From the NCBI RefSeq assembly GCF_018143015.1, contig NC_054743.1:41682922-41746921 (forward strand): a stretch of 64,000 nucleotides of DNA. Direction: 5' to 3'. Shown in pieces: positions 1 to 11,200 of the stretch; within the stretch, counting starts at the first letter, position 1; every line of letters starts with the position of its first letter. A model generated the notes under the pieces. It searched no databases. It saw only the letters and a program-made list of their open reading frames with translations, and was not told the DNA's origin. A program made the translations under genes and the position numbers. Source of the stretch: Lytechinus variegatus (lineage: Eukaryota; Echinodermata; Echinoidea; Temnopleuroida; Toxopneustidae).

Positions 1-3000
1 CCATGTCTGTGCCTCTGGGAATAATGAAGATTCCTTATGAAAAGGGGAAATTGGTCCATGCCAAGAATACTACTGAAAGCACCTGTTTATTATCTAGCAA
101 AATATTGTACAGGTACAGTACATGTACATGTACATTGTATGTCCTGAGATCGATGTACAGTGTGTACATGTATGTGTGCATAATTGTTGGGGTACATGTC
201 TGCAATGTGTATGAATACAGTTCATCTCATGAGATAACTGAAGTACATGTGTATTGCCAACAGATACATGTACATGTATGTATGCATGATTACATCATGT
301 ACACATGCATGATTACATCATGTACATGTGTTCATGTCTTTATGAATGCATGGATTTTTTTATTTACTTTGTCATTCATTTATACCTGTATTATTGCCAT
401 GTTCATGTCAGTAAATTTGAACTAAGCCTGCTCATGTCAATGATATCCATTGAGTTCAGAGCAATGTGTGTAATTTACACTGTATGTGCACGTACAGTGG
501 AATGCCCAGTAGAAAAAAAACATTCATTTTTTTTCAAGTAATCATGATGTACAGTAGGTATGCTTGCCCCTCAGGGAAAAAAATACACGGGGGCTTGGGG
601 CAATTTTGCCCCTGAAATGCCCTAAAGAGCCCTGGAAAACTAAAATGGAGCCCCTGAAATTCATATACATGTACACTGTAGTCTGTAGGGTCCAATGTAA
701 ACTTTAATACAAATTAGGATATTTGGGCTAGTGAGCTCAAAAATAGCCCCGGAAAATAAATTATTATTTTTTTCCCTGTTGCCCCTTCATGTATTTCCAA
801 GGAAGTGTTTCTACATGTATTGCCTCCACTCTTCCTGGAATCCAGGAAATTCCAGGAAGTTTTGCTATTTTCCAGGATCATTCCAGGAAGTGAGAAATTT
901 TAGGAAGCATTCCAAGAAGTTATCATTTTGCGGGAATGATATCATTTGAATATATACATGTACATACATGTACTGTATGTCAAAATTTATCACAAAATTT
1001 GATCTTTTTAATTGAAACTATGTCAAAATTTTTGCTTGCCCGCAACTTTTTATGAACTTTGCCTGTTTCGCCCCCCTCAAATTTTTGGCTCAATTACGGC
1101 ACTGGGCCCTAAATTACACTTCTTTGTGTGTGAACACAAGAGAATTATAACTTATGGAAGACTGGTCATTCAGAAAATCGGCCAGGAAATTTTGTAAAAT
1201 TCCAAGAACTTTCCATCAGAGTATTAATTCCAGGAAGTTCCGTTTTGAAAAGTGGAAGCATTGATGAAATATTTGGTCAGCAACGCTCACTGACAGACTT
1301 TCTCCCAGCAAATGAGATGCAAGGATTACACTAGATAACAATCATTGACAGTGAAAATCACTATTTCCCTTCCTGAAGCACACTCCCCAAGATGTCTTTA
1401 AGAATCTGTCCATGTCTGTAGTGTGCCCTTGGGGTGACAACCGTATTACACTGAAAATGGACTACTTCATTCAAGCCCGATTGAATTGCTCCAGTTTGCT
1501 GCCCATGCATTACAAATCACAGTGAGTAATGCTATTGAACACTGTATGGAAATGGAGGGCCTCTAGACTTGTATTGCTAAAAAATACACTGTGTACACTG
1601 GTAGTACATGTACATGTGATGTACACTGTACACATAATGTTCACTTTCATGAAGGGTTTGCTGGAAGACAGTCAAACATGACAGACTTGTTGGAGATTTT
1701 ATGTCTCGTACACAGCAGGCTGCATTGGTCTCCCTGCACCAGTTTGATTTTAATGAGAAAATCTATTATGAAATAGATCAACTTGTACTATTATTAAAGT
1801 AAGTTTGTTCACTGTATGTGAATCTGGCCAATAGCCAAAATTTTCTTGATTAATTTTGATTTCTTTGTCTTGGTAATGTAATTGTTGTTCAACTGAGTAT
1901 ATAGATAAAGATGAAACCAAGTCACTTCCAAAATTTCTGATTTTACATTGCATTTAAATAGAAACACAATGAAATGAGAAAAAAAAAATATGTACATCAG
2001 CTTTCAGGATTGTATTTTATTATGATGATCAATGTAAAGGGGAAAAGATCAAAGCAAATACAGAGGTGCATTTAAATCAACAAATCAAAGAAAACTACTG
2101 TAATTTTAAAAACAATCTAGCAATGTTCAGAAGTATGAGTCAAAAATAATATCTGAATGAGAGTTGGAGAGGCCACCAGTATTTGGTATACTACATGTAT
2201 ACACATTTAATTTTGCTACATTAATACTCATTTGGATCCAGACTTACTGCTACATTCGTACATGTACATGTATTACATGCATGTACTGCATGCACTTTAC
2301 ATTGGTATACAGTACATGTACATTATATTTATTACTTATAAACACCCACATAAAATCCAATAAAGCTGCCATTCCATCTGCTATCTCCAGTAGATATGAA
2401 CAGAGCCCTTGGATTTTGTCATCCAATCAAAATAAATGTTCTTTGCAGTGTGTAATGTAAATATTAAAATAAAGATAATAATACATGTAATTTTTTAAAT
2501 ATCTTTATTAGATGCTCAAGGGACTTCGGAGAAAGAGAGAGAGAAAAACAATATACATGTACATGTATATTTCAGGTTCAAACTTTACAAAAAAATACAC
2601 ACATTTTATTTACAGTGTTCATGCACAGTTGTCTGTCACAAAGCGCCATACATACATGTATGTCTTCAGGTTTTCCTTTAAGGTGGTCGCTGATGTCTTG
2701 GTTTTCATGTATTGTCATGTAAATTCAATTTACATGTAGCAGGGCTTTACATTAGCAGTGGGAGAGTTGGGCCACCAAAATTCTGTTAAAGCCAACACTT
2801 ACATGTAGTACATGTATTGGCCTGGTTGGGCTTCTAAAGTATTGATACATTGATGTTTTCTGTTGTTTTAGGGCCACTAAATTGCTTTGCAGGTCACCAA
2901 TAATAAAGAAATTAACAATTTGGTGGACCGATTGGGCCACCAAGAAAAAAAAATTAGCGCGGAGCCTTGATTTATCAAAGTCTTCCATCATTTGGAAGAT

Positions 3001-4171
3001 AAGAAAGAGAGAGAAAAAAAAGATAGATAAAAGCTGGGATGGGGAACAATTAAAGTGCCATACCAGTCATGTTTAAATAGGTACGGTACATGTAAACATT
3101 TTGCTGGAAATTAGATATACAAGTACAATATCTAGAGTGCACTCAATGTGAGTCAGGAAATCTGCGCTATTTGCAAGTACTCATTAAAGACCCTTCAAGA
3201 ATAGACATTTAGATTGTCTAAATTGAATCACTGGCAATAACGTGTGAGCAATAAAAAACTTGTATTGCACAGGCTCCATAGGGTTAGGCTCCACGATGAT
3301 GCTGCTCCATTTAAAATTGCTCTGAGCCTTTGAGGATGAATGCATTCAGGAAATGTGGGTTTTTAGATGAATTTGATACAGATCTATATACTGTACACAA
3401 ATGATGTTCTTGCATGTACATGTATATATATGGGAAGACTTTATACACAAAGAATAGTATGTAGCATTTTTGAATGAGAAAGAAAGGTACAGGTTGGAAC
3501 GTGTATCGGTACTTTAAGATTGGGAGGGAATAAACGCATTGTACATGTATGTACAATGTACATGTATGTGCATGTACGACAAGGGTCAAAATTGAATCTT
3601 GAAACACTTGACCAATTCCAATAATTGTATACAGCGTGCATGTGTTATGTAGTGCATGTACATGTACATGTATGATGAATGTGTGCATCTGGTACATTTA
3701 CACCAGCTGTGAACAATGCATGTGTATTGACCTGATTGCAGTATGAACATGTACATGTATATAAAACATGTATTCTATTTCTAGAGGATAATGTGTTTGC
3801 CAACTGATCATTATTTGCATTGCTTATTTGTACATGTACACATCTTTCATCTATAGTAGATATGAAAACATTACTATTCAAAATACATGTGATTTGGGCC
3901 CTACAACATACATGTACATGTACACTAACGTGTAAAATGATACAATACAATTAATTCTTTGATTTAAAATAACTATACTCTATACATGCAACAGTATGTG
4001 TACAGTATGTATGCACATATCATGCACATATCATGCACATATTGATGTAAGCGATATGTGCATACCATTGGTGATAACTTTCGGAAATTATTAATTTGGG
4101 GAAATATTTATCAACTACACTGTACTTGCAGTTTTATTATAATCTTTATACTGTACATGTACATATACATG

Positions 4172-4400
4172 CACTGGCGGATCCAGGGGGAGGGGGCACA
4201 ACCGGCCCATGCCCCTCCCCTTTTGAGAGGCACAATTAGAATTTGTAGTGTAAAAATGCTGTTAAAACATTTTTTTTTGCTTGTCCACATTTTTTTTTGA
4301 CGAAATACCCTTTATTTTGGTTAAAACCCATTCTTTTTGCTTGTCAAGATTTCCCTCTGGAAAATGTGCCCCCCCCCCTTGGCCTGGATCCACCCCTGTG
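4172..4400. mobile_element. Short inverted-repeat element (MITE-like)
   Basis: The left end reads CACTGGCGGATCCAGG and the right end is its imperfect reverse complement, CCTGGATCCACCCCTGTG. The interior has C- and G-runs and no open frame. Ends beginning CAC/CAG-TGGCG resemble those of hAT-type elements, but the flanks are TACATG repeats, so the target duplication cannot be read. Confidence 0.55.
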
Positions 4401-4639
4401 TACATGTAACCTGTGATAGTAATCTGGCTTTAGATCCAGGGTTTTAGGCAGATGCATTTTCATCCAAAATCCTGACTTTTATGTAAAGGTATGGTTCCAC
4501 AGACTTGATTTATTTTCAATCTAAAAATGACATGCAATGGTTTTTTGGTAGAAGGAAATTACATGTATGCACCTGTACATACAAATAATGATATTTTTTG
4601 CACAATATTCAAGTATGTTCAGACATGTATATATGTAAA

Positions 4640-4715
4640 TAGTTTTTGTTGTTCTTCTCTGAAGCGCCTTGAGCATCTAATCAAGATGAAAAGTGCGCTA
4701 TATAAATCTAATGTA
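4640..4715 (+). mobile_element. SINE 3' tail fragment
   Basis: The segment around GCGCCTTGAGCATC and GCGCTATATAAAT matches the 3' tails of the complete tRNA-derived SINEs elsewhere in the window. The tRNA-like head is missing. Confidence 0.5.
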
Positions 4716-5060
4716 TTTATTATGTACATGTACATTTTCATGTACATTGGACATAAACAATTAATTAGAAAATAATAGAGCCCCTTTGTATGTATTGCAT
4801 AATGTGCATTTTACTGTACATGTGATCTACGTACTGTAGTACATGTACATGTATGCTTGATCATGTCCATGTAGGAAGAAGGCCTTGAGAGTGATTAGCA
4901 GACTGAATACATGTAGTAGTCCGTATGCATAAAGCCAAAGGTCACCTCTAAAATGCATATTAGTCATTTTCTCTTTGGTGATTCTGAGTTAAGATGACAT
5001 TTAAGGAGGCCATCAAGAATGTACGGGTAATATTTTTTTTCATAATTTTCATTATTAAAC

Positions 5061-5215
5061 AATAATGATGATAATGATGAGGACGAGGATGATGATTATT
5101 ACATTCTTCTTTTTGTCCTTTTTCTCCTCTTTCTTCCTTCTTCTCTTTCTTCCTTCTTATCCCTCTTCTTCTCCTCCTCCTTCTTCCTTATCCTCCTCCT
5201 CCTTTGTTTAATACC
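5061..5215. repeat. GAT microsatellite followed by CT-rich tract
   Basis: A short GAT/ATG repeat with interruptions (5061-5097) is followed by a pyrimidine tract of CTT and TCC units up to 5215. No coding content. Confidence 0.75.
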
Positions 5216-5713
5216 ATGATCATCTTCGAGTCCTCTTCATTATTACATCAACAATATTAAACTACACACTACTTTCCTGGCTGTAAGTGCAGCTCTGAAA
5301 AAGAACTCTGAAACAGTACATGTGTACACATGTACACTCAATTGTCAAGGGAAGTTGACTGTTATTCGGTTGAGCACATCAAGGTCAAATTTTTTATTCA
5401 GTCATGATTGCAAAATTGCATTTGAAAGCAGCATTTGAATCAATAGCTTTACATGTACCTATGTACATCTGAACTCTGTACATGTACATCTATGATCAAA
5501 ACTCTAATTAGTAATATTTTCTACTTTGATTAAAAATTTATGAAACAAGAATTTTTTCCTTTATCCTTACATGTCAACCTGAGGTCAATTCACATCCTTG
5601 GTTCACATTTACTCACTTGCAAGGGATTGTTATACAATTTGCTCCACATTTTTTAATGACTGAGCACTAGACAATATAATGTAGCTATTCTTTACACAGG
5701 ACATTACAGAACA

Positions 5714-5735
5714 TACAGTTGTGCTCAAAAGTTTT
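5714..5735. mobile_element. Possible Tc1/mariner terminal remnant
   Basis: The string ACAGTTGTGCTCAAAAG resembles terminal inverted repeats common in Tc1-like elements. No matching second end or transposase frame was found, so this is at best a relic. Confidence 0.3.
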
Positions 5736-6306
5736 AGTGAACCCCAACACAAAATGCACTCATTCATGCCAAGTATTGAATCTAATATTTTATCCCCTGA
5801 CTTTACAATTGACTTATACATGTACATGTATGTATCTATTAACGTGGCTGAATTTGAAATTACTTCAAATATGTTCATTTTCTAGTGGGGTTGAACACCA
5901 CTGAAGCTTTCAGACACCACCGGAAAGGCTAATCAAATTTGAGAAGTAAAAATTGTTCCCTACACTTGAGTAGTGATTGAGGTATGTCCTGTAAAGTTGC
6001 CCAGGGCACTGTGATCCATCCCTTTAAACCAAAAGATCAGCAAGAGCAGGTTGTTTGTTACATTGGATCGTCTCAGTCATATGTCACAGGGGAAGAAATA
6101 GATAGATGCATGCTTGCAGGTGCGCACCACTGTCTTTGACTGATAGCTTTATCAGGCTTGCATCTACAATATACATGTAGATCAGTGTACAAAATGCCAA
6201 CTACACTTTTTGACCATGTCCCTACTGTTCATATGACCATATGGGGCTGTTTAATGCTATATATAATACATGCACACTCAGTTGTAGAGACTATGAGTAT
6301 AGTACG

Positions 6307-6321
6307 GTAGTAGTAGTACAT

Positions 6322-6390
<69 letters not shown>
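6307..6390. repeat. (GTA)n microsatellite
   Basis: Nearly uninterrupted GTA/TAG trinucleotide repeat with one TACATG interruption and one GAA. Confidence 0.95.
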
Positions 6391-6479
6391 CTGAATGATT
6401 CCTATATTTTTTAATCATTTAATTTCAGTATGCCAGAGATGCCAATTTTAAAAAAATGTTATGCGTTAGATTTTCATGA

Positions 6480-6830
6480 CTTGGCGTTCTGCGCGCGCGG
6501 CCAGTACTTACACTCATATGTTGCGAAAAGGCGCGCGTGCATGAGATATGGGCTTCATCATGATATCGATCCATACTACAGAACCATGCGATGCACGCAC
6601 ACGATTCATCGTATCACGTACTAGCTGTGCGCTGACTGCACTCTCGATTCGTCTCGCGTGCCGGGCTAGACGCGAAGGCGGTCGGTCAGTCGTATAATCT
6701 AGCAAATAATGCTACTTTTTTCTATTTTTTCTGTTGGGTCCCGATGCGTGAGAAAAATGAGTGCCATGCGTGAGATCGTGAGACGGACCCTGAATGCGTG
6801 AGTCTCACGCACAATGCGTGAGACTTGGTA
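6480..6830. other. CpG-rich island with repeated ATGCGTGAG
   Basis: This patch is much richer in G, C and CpG than the AT-rich surroundings. It has GCGCGCG-type runs near 6490 and 6530, then repeated ATGCGTGAG / CTCACGCA motifs between about 6743 and 6825. The short open frame at 6430-6624 has no recognisable domain. It may be an old repeat or a CpG-rich regulatory patch. No product is claimed. Confidence 0.4.
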
Positions 6831-7356
6831 GCTTTGGTATGCTGTAATATTGTATAATTTAATGGCAGACTAGAAAACTGGGAAAAATATAAAGGGAAAA
6901 AATGGAAAGATGTCCCGGTTGTCAAGGGACGAGTTAAAGATTAAACCAATTATTGTAATTGATATTATTTTGCTGCTTGCTCCATTTGATTTGTTGTGTG
7001 CTTGTGGGTATTTGAGTTTAAGGGTTAAAGATGTACTGTATATACATGTAGGCCAAGATGTACTGTAGGCCAGGATGTACAGTACATGTTCAATATGTAT
7101 GCATTTGTGTATTTTTTAATTCAGTATTTCTCCACTGAAGATCATTATTAAAAAAAAGTATTAGATCAACTTCTATATGCCCTTACATGTACATACATCA
7201 GGCAGAAAGGTGACACAGGAGCAAAGGGTGGTTCACCCCAAAATTTCCAAAATGGCTGTCATTAGTTTCAAAAGAGGTCCTCATATCCATGTAAATCATG
7301 ACTTGGTTTTGATTACAAAATATCAGTTGGCAAATGTGTGTGTAGCCGCCATTTTT

Positions 7357-7745
7357 AGCTCATCCGGCCCGAAGGGCAAGATGAGCTTAATATGCCGTGG
7401 CGTGGCGTCCGTCGTCTGTCGTCCGTCCACAATATAAAATGCTACTACTTTTCCATTTCAAGTCTGATTTCAATTCTTTTTGCTTTATATGATAGCACTA
7501 GGTGGGGGATTCAAAACTTCTATACAGAATTTTGAAATTCATTACATGTAAATATGCTAATTTATGCACATTTTTCAAAATTCACAAAAAATGCTTCTTT
7601 ATTTGTTGACCGATTTTGAATTTTTTGCTTCCATCTGATAGAGCTTCATGAGGTTCACCAAACCTCAACACAGAATTTTGAAATTTTGACCAGAACAATT
7701 TTTATGCTACATGTAATTTATGCATATGAGCTCCACATCATTGAT
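7357..7745. mobile_element. AGCTCATCCGGCCCGAAGG-type interspersed repeat
   Basis: It begins AGCTCATCCGGCCCGAAGG, followed by ATGAGCT and a CGTCCGTCGTC-rich segment, then AT-rich sequence with a twice-repeated CAGAATTTTGAAATT. By general knowledge, repeats with an AGCTCA...GAAGG...TGAGCT hairpin and a GTCCGTCGTC string are widespread in marine invertebrate genomes. The right end is approximate. Confidence 0.5.
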
Positions 7746-8205
7746 GTGCTAGACAGTATAAATACATGATTGTTGTTGCCCAGGTGTACATGTACTGTAC
7801 AGATTGTGTATTATAATATGTTCATCTTCATTGGTGCAAGAAGATACATGTACATGTACATGTATTTCTGTACTTTATTTGTGATATATCGTTCATCTAT
7901 CTAATGCAAGAAGATAATAGCACTTTTATTTACATGTACATGTACCTATCACAAACTATGTTTTATTAAATTTGTACACGGTACAGTACATGTACATCAC
8001 AAAAAGTAAACTTCTTCTTCTTGCATTTTGTATATAAAAAGAGGATTTAAAACATGTACATATACTGTATGTGCAGGCTTTTTAGTTCAGAATGTACTTT
8101 AATTTTAAAATTTTACCTTTATTTTATGGCACTTTCCTCTTCTTGAATAATTTTGATCAACAAATCTTTTTAATTTACTCTCTTTTTTCATGATTAATTT
8201 TGCAG

Positions 8206-8270
8206 AAAGCAAGAGTCAAGATCTGTCATTCAGAGAGAAATTAACTGCTGCAATCATAAACAATATACAG
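8206..8270 (+). CDS. VPS13: VPS13 exon 1 of window
   Basis: 65 nt, starts with 2 nt of a split codon and ends in phase 0. It encodes SKSQDLSFREKLTAAIINNIQ read in two parts: SKSQDLSF then REKLTAAIINNIQ. This matches the amphipathic FAEKLVTQIIKNLQ segment of VPS13A just before the IHIRYED motif. Acceptor TTTTGCAG, donor CAG/GTATAT. Confidence 0.88.
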
Positions 8271-11200
8271 GTATATATGAATAACAATGCTACTATTAAA
8301 TTCATCCTCAATAATTCTTTTATCTATATCATGAACAATTGATGTGATTTTGTATGACTATGTTACTCCTTGAATTCAGCACAGGTTTCTAAATATCCAT
8401 TATTATATTTATTATTCAGTAGGCCTTCTGGTATCCACTCTGTAGTTCATGCAAGGCACTACCTAATTCCAATTACTGCTACATGTAGTAGGCATTCCAC
8501 AGGGTATACATGTACATGTAGAAGAAATGCATTGCATTGACAATTAGCACGAGTTGATGAGAATTTGTCACTCATTAGTCCAATTTTATTATTAAAAATT
8601 AATGTCAAATGGGATGCTCCAATCATCATTAAAACCTTGTCCTGCCTACAATGTACATACATGTACTTCCAGTGTTCTTTCTCTTTCCTCCTGTTCTCAA
8701 TTTCTCTGTTTTACAGGCTTTTTATTCCCTTTCCCTTTATCTTTCCTTCCATAATAAAAAGAAAATTATCCCTCTCTTTATCTTCCCTTTTGTATCTTCC
8801 CGCTCAGCAATCCTTTTATCCTCTATACCTTTTCAGATACTGTACATGTACATGTAGTTCACCTCCCACATCTATCTCCTCTCTCTGTCTTCTTCCCCTT
8901 TTCTTTTCTACTTGGTGTTTTCCTATCTTTTTCCTTTCATTATTTTACTCTTCATTTAAACTCCCTCTCTGCTCTCTCTTCTGCCTTTTCCTCACCCTAC
9001 TCTCCATTTTCCACTCTTCTCACTCTCTGTTACTCCCATCTTCCCTCCTACCCTACACGTACACCCCATCCCTCTCTCTTCATCTCATTCCCCTCTCCTA
9101 CACAGTACATGTATATCTCTCTCCCCTTCTCTCTTAATACATGTACCTTATTATTGCTTCCATACAATGTATAGTCATGTTTCTTTCTCTCACATGTCTC
9201 TCCTCACATTCAGTGCATTTTGCTGTGTGCCTCAATTTATCCCTGAGCTATTAGAATAATTGATCAGATCTAATTTGAAGTTGGATGATATTTGATATCT
9301 TCCATCGCCATCCTCGTCATGCAATGTACATGTTTCTATAAATTATTCTGTATCATATCTTCAGAAGATGAAAATAAACTCTGTTGTAAATAAATGAATA
9401 TATCTGATGATAATCATGATAAAAGCAGTTGCACTATGCATTTGTTTGTTTGATTGTATTTATTTCCATATAAAACAAAATATACACGATCAAAGTGCAA
9501 AAAGAAAAATCGTCAAATAAAATATAGAGGATTGCCCATTTCAGCGGTATTAACATAATATCGCTATTCTTCCATGGGGTCCGGTTATGAAAGCTGGTAC
9601 ACAAATGAAATTACAGGTACACTGTGATTAAAATGAAAGGCTCATAAAATATTGAAAGCTTCGAAAAACTATAAATTAGCTTTGAACAGAAATAAGGAAT
9701 CCTCTGCATACATGTAGTGCATACTGTATTGTAATGACTGAGGGAATATATGATTTATGAGACAATAAGTTTTCTTCAGTCCATCAACGCATTAAACTCA
9801 CATGAAGTACTGTGTTTTAGTGCCTGACATCAATGAAATTAAGTTTTATGACCACTCAAGGGCTCAAAACATCACGATTGTTATTGTATAGTGGGCTGGT
9901 ATAAATATGATAGTATAGCAGCTGTTCTTTCAATAATACATGTATTCGTCCTTGTTTTGGCTTTTGATATTTGTACAGTATCATGTATCATTTACTTTTT
10001 TTACCTACCATTATTTGTATAAATTTGATTTGAAGTGAATTAATTGTGTTCATATGCAGGCCCTAAAGTCATTTTATTTTCAAATGAAATACACAATTTG
10101 CTTGCAGCATTGGCATGTACATGTATCTTCTTTGATTTGATATTGTGCAGCTGAAAGAGAGAGAGAGAGAGATGGAAGGAAATGGGGGGGGGGCTAAAGA
10201 GAGGAATGGGAGAGAAAGAAGGAGATGAGTAAAACATACATTTGAATCTTGAAGAACAATAAGAATACAAAAGGGGGAGAAGAGGAGGAGGAGATGGAGA
10301 AGAGTTTTGTGCGGAATGCAAAGTGCAACAAGAGGTCAGAGTTCTCTCTTGAGGTACATGTACATGTATGTCACTCAAGGATCGATTTGCCATCCTTCAG
10401 TCAAAATATCTATCAATTCTGACTATCAAATCCTTTGACACAAGGAATCCGGCATCATCATCATGAATGAAAAGTGTAATGATCATTATGTCTTATCCCC
10501 TGTTGATTCTTTGTGATAATTTCGAATTTTATTTTTACTTTTTTTAATACCATATATCTTGGGTCCTGTCTCGGGTATTGAAGTTCTGAGGATTTATAAT
10601 AATAATGATCATCATAGTAAAAGACTTGCTCAAGATGCTCAAGACACTTCAGAACATTAAAGAAAGAGAAGAAAAAATTAGACTTTACATGTTCGACTTG
10701 AACAACGAAATCAATATGTCAATGTATAATACAAATTTAGTGATTTGATATCAGATAGGTACATGTATAGACAAAGATGATATCCTGGAATTTTCAGCTT
10801 ATTTCATGCGAGAAAATTGGCTTTATTTATAAAAGATATACTATTAAGAAAAATAATTATGCAGGTACCCAATTGAATAGGCACCCAATCAGTGATTTGA
10901 AAATTCATGAAAAATTAAATCACAGAATTCATCCACCCCTACTTTGTTTCATATCCTTCACGAGTTTACATCCTACTTGTAACTGTTTTACACATATGCT
11001 GTATAGTAATGAAATTGGAATGGTGAAATTTGTACACATTTGCATGATTACATGTAACTGTTTATTCAGGCTTATGCCGCTTCGTTATTATTATTGTTGT
11101 TGTTGTTTTTGTTGTTATTGTTATTATTATGATTATATATTTGATAAATCAAATATTAAACAACATAATACAAACAATAAAGATAAGTCTCATAAATATG

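Larger units (their letters stand above)
1..8205. other. Non-coding upstream or 5' intronic DNA
   Basis: No exon with a convincing chorein N-terminal translation and splice sites was found here, so the start of the VPS13 gene is probably left of the window or in exons too short to recognise by eye. The stretch holds dense TACATGTA palindromes (for example 100-330 and 3540-3945), repeated TTCCAGGAA motifs (832-889, 1228-1236), small transposon remains, a CT-rich tract (5100-5215), a GTA microsatellite and a CpG-rich patch (6480-6700), annotated separately. Open frames here are short and low-complexity. Confidence 0.6.

Noticed and set aside
4870..4920. Possible early VPS13 exon
   Set aside because: An AG precedes a short open stretch (KKALRVISRLN), but it does not match the chorein N-terminus and has no convincing donor.
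5662..6140. Full Tc1/mariner transposon
   Set aside because: Only one terminal-like string was found; no second end, TA flank pair or transposase.
8565..9137. 190-codon open frame on +
   Set aside because: It runs through a CT-rich tract and translates to Ser/Leu/Phe low complexity with no domain or coding-like codon use.
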